This document shows positions 37,311 to 43,663 of a stretch of DNA of 44,119 bases, in pieces; position 1 is the stretch's first letter; each line of letters starts with the position of its first letter. The DNA lies in assembly GCA_905233895.1 (NCBI GenBank), contig CAJOFL010000038.1, forward strand, positions 1-44,119, read 5' to 3'. Position numbers and translations under genes: made by a program. The notes beneath the pieces were generated by a model. It ran no database searches, had not been told where the DNA came from, and saw only the letters and a list, made by a program, of their open reading frames with translations. This DNA comes from an uncultured Bacteroidales bacterium. Lineage in GTDB: Bacteria > Bacteroidota > Bacteroidia > Bacteroidales > P3.

Positions 37311-37342
37311 TTTGGCCATATCGGGAAAAGTGTGTACTTTTG
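37311..37342 (+). promoter_or_regulatory. Promoter of tRNA-Pro
   Basis: TTTG (37311-37314) and TACTTTTG (37335-37342) are separated by 20 nt, ending 36 nt before the tRNA. The rest of the gap after 37214 holds only a weak hairpin (CAACAT at 37255 with ATGTTG at 37272). Confidence 0.85.
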
Positions 37343-37378
37343 CACCCGTTTTCAGAGAAACGAAAACACCAGATTGTT

Positions 37379-37452
37379 CGGGGTGTGGCGCAGTTGGCTA
37401 GCGCACTTGCATGGGGTGCAAGGGGTCGAAAGTTCGAGTCTTTTCACCCCGA
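37379..37452 (+). tRNA. tRNA-Pro (anticodon GGG)
   Basis: A full cloverleaf can be drawn by eye: acceptor CGGGGTG (37379-37385) with CACCCCG (37445-37451), D-stem GCGC/GCGC, anticodon stem CTTGC/GCAAG with loop ATGGGGT (anticodon 37413-37415, T33 and G37 in place), variable loop GGGTC, T-stem GAAAG/CTTTT with loop TTCGAGT, and discriminator A37452. No CCA is encoded. It directly precedes an integrase gene, so its 3' end is the likely attachment site. Confidence 0.95.
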
Positions 37453-37476
37453 CAATTACTTAAAATCAACAAGTTA

Positions 37477-37514
37477 GAGCGATTTCGGCACGAAAAACCG
37501 TGCCGAAATCGCTC
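37477..37514 (+). other. Perfect 16-bp inverted repeat after the tRNA
   Basis: GAGCGATTTCGGCACG (37477-37492) and its exact complement (37499-37514) flank AAAAAC. There is no T-run after it, so it is not a standard terminator, although it could still end the tRNA transcript; it lies between the likely attachment site and the integrase. Confidence 0.85.
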
Positions 37515-37530
37515 CATTTAAGGATATCGC

Positions 37531-37568
37531 TTTTCTTTGGAGGGCCCGGCCGGGTTCGCCAAAGAAAA
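37531..37568 (+). promoter_or_regulatory. Hairpin enclosing the integrase ribosome-binding region
   Basis: TTTTCTTTGG (37531-37540) is complementary to CCAAAGAAAA (37559-37568), just before the integrase ATG at 37572. Between them lies a GC-rich stretch with the palindrome CCCGGCCGGG. In the RNA this stem would mask the A-rich initiation region. Confidence 0.7.
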
Positions 37569-37571
37569 AAA

Positions 37572-38728
37572 ATGCCCGAAGCTGCAAAAATACTCTCTTA
37601 TGTTCCGGCAGTGATTCGCAAATCGAAGTCACTGGGGGTGTATGCCGACTATTATGTGATGGATGCCCTCAGCGGCGAGATGGTGCGCAAGCGTACCAGG
37701 CTGACGAACCTGCTGAAGCGCTTCCCGGCCGGCCGGCAGCGCCAGCTGGCGGCGCAGCGCTTCGTCGAGGAACTGAACGCGAAGCTCAGCGGTGGATGGA
37801 CGCCGCTGATGGAGACCGAGGACGCCCGGTTGTACACCCGGCTGTCGGATCTGCGCGAAGTGTTCCTGAAGCGCAAGCAGGTCGAGGGGGTGCGCCCGGC
37901 CACCATGCAGAGCTACTCTTCCATTACAAACCTTTTCGTGCGCTGGTGCGAAGACACCGGCCGACACAAGAAGACTTCCGGCACGTTCCTGCGCGTCGAC
38001 GCGGTATGCTATATGGACAGCATCGTCGATAAGGGCAACAGTAACCGGTCATACGACAACACGCTCAAGACACTCAAGGTGTTCTGGACATGGGCCCTGG
38101 AGCATTGCTACTGCAGGGAGAACCCCTTTGCAGGATTGAAGCCTCTGCCCAAGGAGAAGAAACGCAGGATCCTGATCGACCCGCAGACCAGGGCGAAGAT
38201 GGCCGAATATCTGGAGGTGGTATGCCCGCAGATGCTCACAGTGTGCATGCTGGTGTATTCGTCGGCCATGAGGCCCAAGGAGATTGCTAACATCCAAATA
38301 CGCGATATCGACCTGCAGAGGCGCTGCATTGTGGTGCGCGACGAGGTGGCCAAGAATAAGAAGAGCCGCTGCGCCTCGCTGACACCGGCACTAGTGGCCA
38401 GGCTCGAGCCGTTTGCAGGCTTGCCGGGACACTACTACCTGTTCGGATCCAACCAGCAGATAAGACCTGGAGAGAAGCGGGTGGCACTGTCGAACTTCCG
38501 CAAGAAATGGGACCGGCTGAGGGAGGTGCTGCAGATGCCGCAGGAGATGCAGCTCTACAGTCTGCGCGACACCGGCATCACCGACCTGACCTGCTGCATG
38601 CCGGCGTCGACCAGCTGACGGTGCAGCATCACGCCGACCACTCGAGCCTGGCCATACAGCAGATATACACCGACCATTTCGATCCAGGACTGAATGAGAG
38701 GATCTACACTATGGCACCGAAGTTCTGA
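37572..38728 (+). pseudogene. Tyrosine site-specific integrase, broken by 5-bp duplication
   Basis: A phage-integrase-type recombinase: N-terminal SAM-like region, core with R234 in SSAMRPKEIANI, KNKKSRCASLTP, and YSLRDTGITD. At 38583-38592 GACCT is present twice in tandem; the frame then ends at 38618 (348 residues). Removing one copy restores a 383-residue protein with LHAGVDQ, the HHADHSS histidine region and the expected catalytic tyrosine in QQIYTDHF. As read, the protein lacks the nucleophile, so the element should not be able to excise by itself. The start at 37572 lies beside tRNA-Pro, the usual integrase position. Confidence 0.88.
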
Positions 38729-38759
38729 AAAAGAAAAAAGCCACCCGGCGATGGGTGGC
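38726..38759 (-). terminator. Terminator of the toxin-antitoxin operon
   Basis: GCCACCC (38740-38746) and GGGTGGC (38753-38759) form a 7-bp stem. On the minus strand it is followed by TTTTTTCTTTTT, a typical intrinsic terminator 32 nt after the antitoxin gene. Confidence 0.85.
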
Positions 38760-38791
38760 GGTAGGGAAGGGCGGTAGCCCATGGGCTATCA

Positions 38792-39106
38792 TTATAGAAC
38801 AACTCGACCGAGGCGCCCAAGGTCGAAAGTGGCCGTTATGCCAAGGGCACGCAGTAGACCGTCGATGGCAAAATATGATGCCGAGTGTCCGTTTTCTACT
38901 TTTGACACAGTACTCTCATCAATCATGGCTAACTCTCCGAGCTGCTTCTGGGTGAGGTTCTGCCTCTGGCGCTCTGCCTTGAGCACTTCGCCTATGCGGA
39001 AAGCCTTGATGCCTTGGCGCACCTCCGAGTCGTAGCGATCACGGCGTGCAGTGCCTTTTTTGCCTACGATTTCGTCGAGCATTTGCTCGTGGGTGTATGT
39101 TTTCAT
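38792..39106 (-). CDS. XRE-family antitoxin (HigA-like)
   Basis: A 104-residue DNA-binding protein. The second half has a Cro/XRE helix-turn-helix (RIGEVLKAERQRQNLTQKQL, then GELAMIDESTVSKVENG). The N-terminal part (MKTYTHEQMLDEIVGKKGTARRD) is the toxin-contacting type seen in HigA antitoxins. It lies 5 nt after the toxin gene, the reverse order of most toxin-antitoxin pairs and typical of higBA. It should neutralise the toxin and repress the promoter at 39616. Confidence 0.88.
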   Translation of the reverse strand: MKTYTHEQMLDEIVGKKGTARRDRYDSEVRQGIKAFRIGEVLKAERQRQNLTQKQLGELAMIDESTVSKVENGHSASYFAIDGLLRALGITATFDLGRLGRVVL

Positions 39107-39111
39107 GTTTT

Positions 39112-39435
39112 TCAGTTTTTAAGGTATCTTTCTCTGATTTTCTCTGCTTTAGTAATTTCTTTGAGTGGGGTTTTCTGGGTCTTCTTACTGAATCCATGTG
39201 TTGCCACTACCATAGACTTTCTTTTGGTGTCCCAGAATGATAGAAGTCGGTAGGCGTTGCCGTTGTAGTCTGTGCGGAACTCGTAGATGGTGTCGTTTAG
39301 TTTTTTGAATAGTCTGTCGTCGCGGTTGCCAGACTTCACCATGTCGATATTGTAAAGTACTTTGTCCTGGTCTTTTTCTGGAAGGTTCTTTATAAAATTC
39401 CTCGCCTCTTCCAAGTATGTAACATCGAATGTCAT
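39112..39435 (-). CDS. RelE/HigB-type (Gp49-like) toxin
   Basis: A 107-residue basic protein with the RelE/ParE fold order: VTYLEEARNFIKNLPEKDQDKV, LFKKLNDTIYEFRTDYNGNAYRLLSFW, then VVATHGFSKKTQKTPLKEITKAEKIRERY, which is diagnostic for phage-Gp49-like HigB mRNA interferases. It would cleave ribosome-bound mRNA when free. Its start overlaps the stop of the upstream HicB-like gene by 3 nt and the antitoxin follows 5 nt later. Confidence 0.9.
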   Translation of the reverse strand: MTFDVTYLEEARNFIKNLPEKDQDKVLYNIDMVKSGNRDDRLFKKLNDTIYEFRTDYNGNAYRLLSFWDTKRKSMVVATHGFSKKTQKTPLKEITKAEKIRERYLKN

Positions 39436-39593
39436 GCGGCGTGATTATACTTCAACACCAATTTAATTGCGTCGGCCATGTTCTCCTTCAGCTCCTCGAT
39501 GGTGGCACCCTGCGAGATGGCCTCTGGCACTTGCTCACACTGCCCTGTATACCAGCCGTTTTTGTTTTTCTCGACGATGATTGCGTATTCCAT
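39432..39593 (-). CDS. HicB-like small protein leading the TA operon
   Basis: A 53-residue ORF. The sequence (MEYAIIVEKNKNGWYTGQCE, then QVPEAISQGATIEELKENMADAIKLVLKY) is a complete HicB N-terminal partial-RNase-H-like fold: beta strands, the PE-x-ISQGAT turn and the EELKENMADAI helix. The DNA-binding domain of larger HicB proteins is absent, and no HicA is beside it. It is the first gene of the operon and overlaps the HigB-like gene start. Confidence 0.85.
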   Translation of the reverse strand: MEYAIIVEKNKNGWYTGQCEQVPEAISQGATIEELKENMADAIKLVLKYNHAA

Positions 39594-39615
39594 AATATCA
39601 GTTTGTTTCCGAGTG

Positions 39616-39646
39616 CAAAATTACAACTAAATTCCAATTTGGCAAA
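39616..39646 (-). promoter_or_regulatory. Promoter of the toxin-antitoxin operon
   Basis: On the minus strand TTTG (39646-39643) and TAATTTTG (39623-39616) are separated by 19 nt, ending 22 nt before the HicB-like start. It is back to back with the leader-RNA promoter. Confidence 0.85.
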
Positions 39647-39652
39647 ATTTTT

Positions 39653-39683
39653 TTTGCCGGTTTCAAAAATGTTCGTACCTTTG
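39653..39683 (+). promoter_or_regulatory. Promoter of the structured leader RNA
   Basis: TTTG (39653-39656) and TACCTTTG (39676-39683) are separated by 19 nt. The expected start of transcription, a few bases after the TTTG, coincides with the first base of the long-range helix at 39688. Confidence 0.85.
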
Positions 39684-39687
39684 CACC

Positions 39688-39932
39688 GTCAAAAGTAAAA
39701 ACAATACGTGCAGCCAAGAGTGGTTGCCCGTCGTCGCCGAGGGGCTTTTTTCATGCCCTGGCGCGGCACAACATAGCGGCTGCAAAACCCCGTGGACCGG
39801 CTGTAATGGCCCTTCCAAAGCACGTATTGATGACTTTTGACAGCGGGAAGTGTGCAGCCGCTTTTTTGCACAGAAAACAAGGTGAAGGGAGCAGCCCTAA
39901 ATGCTCCCAAAAGTCAAAAAATCAATACAATT
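39688..39932 (+). ncRNA. Structured leader RNA with competing helices
   Basis: This 245-nt untranslated region lies between a consensus promoter and the 92-aa gene. Its 5' end pairs with a distant segment: 39688-39696 with 39833-39841 (9 bp) and 39702-39711 with 39820-39829 (10 bp). Inside, GGGC (39742) pairs with GCCC (39755) and GCCG (39736) with CGGC (39764). Competing pairings exist: 39775-39784 with 39853-39862 (10 bp) followed by T6, and the 39824-39841 strand with 39913-39928 next to the start codon. A 7-bp hairpin lies at 39887-39908. The pattern suggests a riboswitch-like or attenuator element; I do not recognise a known family. Confidence 0.65.
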
Positions 39933-40211
39933 ATGAAACAGAGTTTCAGCATCCAAAACGGAGTGGGCAAGCTGACGACCAGCCACCACGAGTACAGCAT
40001 TTTCACGCGCACGCTCGACCATGTCGGCCTGACGCAGATCGAGGTCCGCCTCAACCTGAAGGACTACCGCGTCGACCGCGCGTTGCCGGTGGGCGACCAT
40101 GAGGAGTTCGCCGAGCGTCTGGGCAACCTGGTGGCCGAGCTGCGCCAGATGCTCATCGAGGAGATCGAGGGCAAGGCGGCCGCCCATCAGGAGGCCACGG
40201 GGGAACAGTAG
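39933..40211 (+). CDS. 92-residue orphan protein downstream of leader RNA
   Basis: The product begins MKQSFSIQNGVGKLTTSHHEYS, contains a beta-rich first half (IFTRTLDHVGLTQIEVRLNLKDYRV) and ends in an amphipathic acidic helix (HEEFAERLGNLVAELRQMLIEEIEGKAAAHQE). There is no signal peptide, membrane segment or known motif, and I do not recognise the family. The longer frame from 39837 runs through the leader RNA and is unlikely to be translated. A strong hairpin follows at 40241. It may be an element-borne regulator or structural protein; nothing decides this. Confidence 0.7.
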   Translation: MKQSFSIQNGVGKLTTSHHEYSIFTRTLDHVGLTQIEVRLNLKDYRVDRALPVGDHEEFAERLGNLVAELRQMLIEEIEGKAAAHQEATGEQ

Positions 40212-40240
40212 CGCCCGGAACCGGGACAACCGTCAACGCA

Positions 40241-40273
40241 AGCGGCCGGCCCTCGGGAGAGGTGCCGGCCGCT
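40241..40273 (+). terminator. Terminator after the 92-aa gene
   Basis: AGCGGCCGGC (40241-40250) and GCCGGCCGCT (40264-40273) form a 10-bp GC-rich stem extended by CCTC/GAGG. A weak T-rich tract follows. Position and strength suggest transcription ends here. Confidence 0.7.
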
Positions 40274-40301
40274 GCTGTTTGCGAGGCTTTTTGAAAAATA
40301 T

Positions 40302-40332
40302 TTTGCCAGTTTGAAAAATGTTTGTATCTTTG
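40302..40332 (+). promoter_or_regulatory. Orphan promoter pointing antisense into the nuclease gene
   Basis: TTTG (40302-40305) and TATCTTTG (40325-40332) are separated by 19 nt. No plausible plus-strand gene follows; transcription from about 40339 would run antisense into the convergent 40430-40852 gene. Confidence 0.75.
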
Positions 40333-40338
40333 CAGTCG

Positions 40339-40432
40339 AAAACGGGTAAAGGCCAGTGGCTTTAAGATATCCGGGGATATCATAAGTCGTAGCGCGTTTC
40401 GGACGTACAAGGTGGGGTTGAGTTATCACCTA
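40339..40432 (+). other. Possible short RNA between convergent units
   Basis: Downstream of the orphan promoter the sequence contains a hairpin GATATCC/GGATATC (40366-40381) and a second weak stem AGGTG/CACCT (40410-40431) ending at the stop of the nuclease gene. I see no clear terminator. Confidence 0.35.
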
Positions 40433-40852
40433 ACTACGCTGGATCCACAGGGTAATCCCCGCCAGAACTTTCTCTTTTGGGCGTATTTCGGCCACAAAAT
40501 GAGCGGTTCCGGCGGGGATTTCCTTTATAAAGCGAATCCTCTGTTTTGGACTGTTCCCTTTCTTCACCATGTGGCACTCGTTGACTAAGCTCATCAGGTT
40601 TTCAATGTCTCTCATTCTGACGGGAAGCAGATCGGCATTGTCTTCGGTGTAGTGCCTGTTAAGCAGGTGTTTGAGGTCGTTTGTATATAATCTGACTCTG
40701 TAACCCGTCAGGTCATATCCAAGTGCGGCACGGACTTTGTTTATTGCTTTCGATGTGATACGCCCCGGCTCCCAGTAGCTATCCACATGGTACATGGCGC
40801 AGAAATAGAGTTCGCCGAGTTCGTTGGCGCGTTCAGTTTCCAGTTTTACCAT
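40430..40852 (-). CDS. PBECR-like putative nuclease of phage type
   Basis: A 140-residue protein. The C-terminal part (YTNDLKHLLNRHYTED, then PVRMRDIENLMSLVNECHMVKKGN, RIRFIKEIPAGTAHFVAEIRPKEKVLAGITLW) has the layout of phage-encoded Barnase-EndoU-ColicinE5/D-RelE-like (PBECR) nuclease domains: a His-containing helix, a helix-turn-helix-like spacer and paired strands. In phages these domains usually follow a head-morphogenesis protein or are virion-delivered; here the N-terminal 40 residues (LGELYFCAMYHVDSYWEPG) are of unknown type. The family assignment is by pattern only. An orphan promoter at 40302 could produce an antisense RNA to it. Confidence 0.5.
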   Translation of the reverse strand: MVKLETERANELGELYFCAMYHVDSYWEPGRITSKAINKVRAALGYDLTGYRVRLYTNDLKHLLNRHYTEDNADLLPVRMRDIENLMSLVNECHMVKKGNSPKQRIRFIKEIPAGTAHFVAEIRPKEKVLAGITLWIQRS

Positions 40853-40864
40853 AATGTTGGTGTT

Positions 40865-41074
40865 TTAGATGAACAGAGCGGCGAGCTTGGCGAGGGGGCC
40901 GATGGCCTTGTTGCTGATGCCGAGGTTGAGGCCCAGGCTGATGGCCTTGTCGTCGGCGGCGCGACGGCTTTCCTCTTCGGCCTTCTTACGGTTGACGGAC
41001 ACGACGGTGATGCAGACGGCCGCGACGGCCAGCACGGCGGCTGCCAGGATTATGATGAGGGTTTTGTTTTTCAT
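40865..41074 (-). CDS. Small single-pass membrane protein
   Basis: A 69-residue product (MKNKTLIIILAAAVLAVAAVCITVVSVNRKK) with one N-terminal membrane helix followed by a basic stop-transfer sequence, an acidic linker, and a second weakly hydrophobic stretch (AIGPLAKLAALFI). An ATG two codons upstream (41080) is also possible. It sits between the nuclease and another small membrane protein in the phage-like leftward block. A lysis or envelope role is conceivable but not shown. Confidence 0.65.
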   Translation of the reverse strand: MKNKTLIIILAAAVLAVAAVCITVVSVNRKKAEEESRRAADDKAISLGLNLGISNKAIGPLAKLAALFI

Positions 41075-41086
41075 ATACATTATATA

Positions 41087-41239
41087 TTATATAAGACTGC
41101 CGACCACCGGCAACCGCCGGAGGGTGTCCTTGATGTTCTGCACCTGGTTGCGCATATAGAGTGCGGCGGCGATGAGTGCCGTGTCGGTGGCCAGGAGCAG
41201 CACCAGGCAGATGAGTGTGAGTATTTCGTTGCGGGTCAT
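41087..41239 (-). CDS. 50-residue membrane protein
   Basis: The product begins MTRNEILTLICLVLLLATDT and continues ALIAAALYMRNQVQNIKDTLRRLP: one membrane helix with a short cytoplasmic amphipathic tail, the size of phage holin-accessory or small structural membrane proteins. The stop of the M23 gene lies 4 nt upstream of its start, and the spacing to the next small gene is about 12 nt, so it fits the operon. Confidence 0.65.
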   Translation of the reverse strand: MTRNEILTLICLVLLLATDTALIAAALYMRNQVQNIKDTLRRLPVVGSLI

Positions 41240-41243
41240 GGTT

Positions 41244-41711
41244 TTATGCTTTGAAGGTGAAATATTTCGTGGGGTCGATTTTCTCTCCAGAGATGTCGCG
41301 GAGGGTGAAATGCAGGTGCGGGCCGGTGGTATGGCTGCCGGTGTTGCCGGAAAGGGCTATCGGCTGCCCCTGCAGCACCCGGTCGTCGCTGCCGACGTGG
41401 TAGCCCTCGAGGTGGGCATAGCCGGTGGTGAGGCCGTTGTCGTGCCTGACAAGCATAGATCGGCCGCCACCATAGATATTGTCGTACCACACGCGGCTGA
41501 CAGTGCCGCTCCATGGAGCGCGGATTTCTGTGCCGGAGGGCACAGCTATATCCACGCCCCGATGTGAACTGCTGAAGCCCTGTGAGATACGCCCTTCGAC
41601 TGGTTGTACAGGATCCTCTGTTTTTTTTCGGCGGCACTTCAGCAGTGCTATCACTGCAGCAGCTATGCCGATGGCTATGCCGGCCAGGATGGATATCTGT
41701 CTCGAGGTCAT
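41244..41711 (-). CDS. M23 (LytM-type) peptidoglycan endopeptidase
   Basis: A 155-residue protein with one N-terminal membrane helix (ISILAGIAIGIAAAVIALL), a short charged linker, and an M23 metallopeptidase domain: GRISQGFSSSHRGVDIAVPSG with the H-x3-D zinc ligands, WSGTVSRVWYDNIYGGGRSMLVRHDNGLTTGYAHLEG, and the H-x-H motif in GPHLHFTLRD. It would cut cross-links in peptidoglycan. Given its neighbours it is probably the endolysin of the lysis cassette. The start at 41711 overlaps the preceding gene (ATGA). Confidence 0.88.
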   Translation of the reverse strand: MTSRQISILAGIAIGIAAAVIALLKCRRKKTEDPVQPVEGRISQGFSSSHRGVDIAVPSGTEIRAPWSGTVSRVWYDNIYGGGRSMLVRHDNGLTTGYAHLEGYHVGSDDRVLQGQPIALSGNTGSHTTGPHLHFTLRDISGEKIDPTKYFTFKA

Positions 41712-42136
41712 GGTTTGCGACGTTTGAAGGTGTCGATAATAATCAATATGAGGAATATGGCTATGGCGGCGACAGAGAGCCAATGGATATCTTTTTTCTC
41801 TTCCAGGCAGGGGACCATGACCGGCACGTCGCGCGTGAGGACGAGAGTGTCGGGTCGCACCTCGCCCTCGATATCAATGCCGCCGTCGCTAACGGTGACG
41901 TTGAAGGTGTAGTCGGGGCGGTCCAGGACAAACTGGCCGCTATGGTTGAGGCTGTCCCAGGGGAGGTGCTCGAAGATGAGGACGGGCGGCGGAACGACGG
42001 TGTCGGTGAGGTGCAGCGTGTCTTTGGCGAAGCAGTCCGGGCAGAGCCGCTCGAGGCGCTGCATGCGGCGTTCGCAGGAGCAGCCCGGGAGCAGCAGCGC
42101 GGCTGCCAGGAAGGTCAGAATCAGTGATTTTCTCAT
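41708..42136 (-). CDS. Spanin-like lipoprotein with C-terminal membrane anchor
   Basis: A 142-residue protein with a lipoprotein signal (MRKSLILTFLAAALLLPGC, Cys19), a middle part with a CPDC motif and beta-rich region (YTFNVTVSDGGIDIEGEVR), and a C-terminal membrane helix (WLSVAAIAIFLILIIIDTF) ending in basic residues. An outer-membrane lipid anchor plus an inner-membrane helix in one chain is the layout of a unimolecular spanin, although it is also compatible with a simple lipoprotein. It lies between a holin-like gene and the M23 enzyme, with ATGA overlaps to both. Confidence 0.6.
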   Translation of the reverse strand: MRKSLILTFLAAALLLPGCSCERRMQRLERLCPDCFAKDTLHLTDTVVPPPVLIFEHLPWDSLNHSGQFVLDRPDYTFNVTVSDGGIDIEGEVRPDTLVLTRDVPVMVPCLEEKKDIHWLSVAAIAIFLILIIIDTFKRRKP

Positions 42137-42354
42137 TGTGGGTCGGGGTTGTTGACCGATACGGAGGTGTTGCCGTGCTGGAGGGTAACGTCGGTGCCGC
42201 GCTTGGCGAGTTCCGGCACTGTGTCGAGGACTTTGAAGCCGAGCAGCAGCCCGACGGCGGTGAACACGGAGGGGTCGATATGACCCAGCGGCGGAACCAC
42301 GAAGCCGGCCACTACGAGCGCGGCGGAGATGATGGAATAGAGTTTGTGCATCAT
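42133..42354 (-). CDS. Holin-like small membrane protein
   Basis: A 73-residue protein with two hydrophobic segments (LYSIISAALVVAGFVVPPLG and PSVFTAVGLLLGFKVLDTV) followed by a polar tail, the layout of phage holins. The Met at 42351 is an alternative start. Its stop overlaps the start of the spanin-like gene, so the order holin, spanin-like lipoprotein, M23 lysin forms a compact lysis cassette. Confidence 0.6.
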   Translation of the reverse strand: MMHKLYSIISAALVVAGFVVPPLGHIDPSVFTAVGLLLGFKVLDTVPELAKRGTDVTLQHGNTSVSVNNPDPQ

Positions 42355-42424
42355 GGCGGTATGTTTTTTTTCCTTGGAGCGCAGGAGAGGGTCTCCCCTT
42401 CAGCTGCGCTGGTGCAGAACTACG

Positions 42425-43174
42425 CTAGTTGGCATAGTTGTACACGGCGGTCAGCACGTCGCCCGACGCGTAGCCCATGGCCGCGTTGATGGTGACCGTG
42501 GTGCCGGACACGGTATAGTCGGTGGTGGGCGTCTGGGTCACGCCGTTCAGAAGGATCTGCACGTCGCCGCTGGGCGTATGCGAGAGGGAGGCCGTGGTGG
42601 TGTCGTTGGCCGTGGACGGAGTCAGAGTCTCGACGGCCTGCGGGTAGGCCTTGAGGTCGATATCCTTCTCGGTGGCGACGACATTGCCGCCGGAGAGGAT
42701 GATGCCGACGACGGCCTTGGTGGTCTTGCCGCTGCCAGCGGTGGGGGTGGTGGTCACACCGGTAACGGGCAGGGAGTCCTTCGACACCGAGAAAACTCCG
42801 TTGGAGAAAGAGAGGCCGCAGACATACTTGCCGCTCTCGACGCTGCCGTTGCTCACGTTCTTGATGTTGCCCTCGACGATGACGAACTTGGCGAGGAAGG
42901 TGTCGATGTCGGACGCCGTGCTGGGCAGGGCGGCGTAAGAGAAGTCTTCCTTGGCTATGAGGTAGTCGCCCACCTGGGCCGAGAGATTCGTGCCGGAGAG
43001 GGCGGTGCCCACGGCGAATTCCATGCCGCTTTTGATGCCGCCTTCAGGCGAGGCGTTGGGCAGTACGCCCTGGTAGCCGATCTTCTCGATGTGTTCCCCG
43101 GCGATTGCGGTGGTGATCAGGTCATTGACGTAGGTGTCGAGGCCGTCGATTTGTTTGACTTTGATTTTTGTCAT
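42425..43174 (-). CDS. Phage tail-fibre-like structural protein
   Basis: A 249-residue protein beginning MTKIKVKQIDGLDTYVNDLI, a tail-fibre-like start (KVKQIDGL). The middle is Thr/Ser/Gly-rich beta structure and the C-terminus has ILLNGVTQTPTTDYTVSGTT with INAAMGYASGDVLTAVYNYAN, a repeat commonly found in phage tail fibres and adhesins. No enzymatic motif is visible. It is followed by the lysis genes at 42354, as in many prophages. Confidence 0.65.
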   Translation of the reverse strand: MTKIKVKQIDGLDTYVNDLITTAIAGEHIEKIGYQGVLPNASPEGGIKSGMEFAVGTALSGTNLSAQVGDYLIAKEDFSYAALPSTASDIDTFLAKFVIVEGNIKNVSNGSVESGKYVCGLSFSNGVFSVSKDSLPVTGVTTTPTAGSGKTTKAVVGIILSGGNVVATEKDIDLKAYPQAVETLTPSTANDTTTASLSHTPSGDVQILLNGVTQTPTTDYTVSGTTVTINAAMGYASGDVLTAVYNYAN

Positions 43175-43216
43175 TGTTTTTTTATGTTTAATTGGTTAAT
43201 GTTTGGTTGGAACCGC

Positions 43217-43663
43217 CTATTTAGGACGGGACCAGTAGGTGATATATCCGGCTTCGTTGCGCCGTCGCATCACCATCTTGGTGATAGAGAATTCCACCAC
43301 GTCGAAGTCGTACCCGTAGTCGTTTTCCCAGAGATCGCATTCCGGAGTATGAATGGTCAGGAAGCTGTCGAAGATCACCCATACGCCCGCGTAGCCGTTA
43401 TGATAGGCGGTGAAGTCGGGGTTAAGGCGGATATTGTCAGATTCCCACAGCTCGATGCGTTCCCATTCGCCGGTGACGCTGTCGCCGAAGAACATCGGAC
43501 GGAAGGCGCTGTCGCAGTGCCAGGGGCCGCAGATGTTGGGGTAGAGGCTGGAGGATCCCTCCTGGACCACGTAGGGAGAGAGACTGTCGGACGGGAATTC
43601 CGGATCCGGTGTGCAGGCAGCCATAAAGAGTAGGGCTGCCAGGAAAGGAAGTATCTTTTTCAT
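43217..43663 (-). CDS. Lipoprotein of unknown function in the phage-like block
   Basis: A 148-residue protein with a lipoprotein signal (MKKILPFLAALLFMAAC, Cys17), then a lipocalin-like beta-rich domain (GPWHCDSAFRPMFFGDSVTGEWERIELWESDNIRLNPDFTAY and KMVMRRRNEAGYITYWSRPK). Similar small lipoproteins are seen in Bacteroidota genomes and phages. It overlaps the 95-residue gene by ATGA and precedes the tail-fibre-like gene. Confidence 0.65.
   Translation of the reverse strand: MKKILPFLAALLFMAACTPDPEFPSDSLSPYVVQEGSSSLYPNICGPWHCDSAFRPMFFGDSVTGEWERIELWESDNIRLNPDFTAYHNGYAGVWVIFDSFLTIHTPECDLWENDYGYDFDVVEFSITKMVMRRRNEAGYITYWSRPK

Noticed and set aside
39824-39850. Hammerhead-like core (TTGATGA) in the leader RNA
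   Set aside because: The invariant CTGATGA core and the matching GAAA strand in the right topology are missing.
39688-39870. 6S RNA or retron msr/msd
   Set aside because: The domain is branched rather than a long rod with a central bubble, and there is no reverse transcriptase gene nearby.
40322-40588. 88-aa plus-strand ORF after the orphan promoter
   Set aside because: It overlaps the promoter itself and is antisense to the better supported nuclease gene; no family features.
42376-42414. Terminator between tail-fibre-like and holin-like genes
   Set aside because: A bulged stem exists (AGCGCA/TGCGCT) but it is followed by A-rich, not T-rich, sequence on the transcribed strand.
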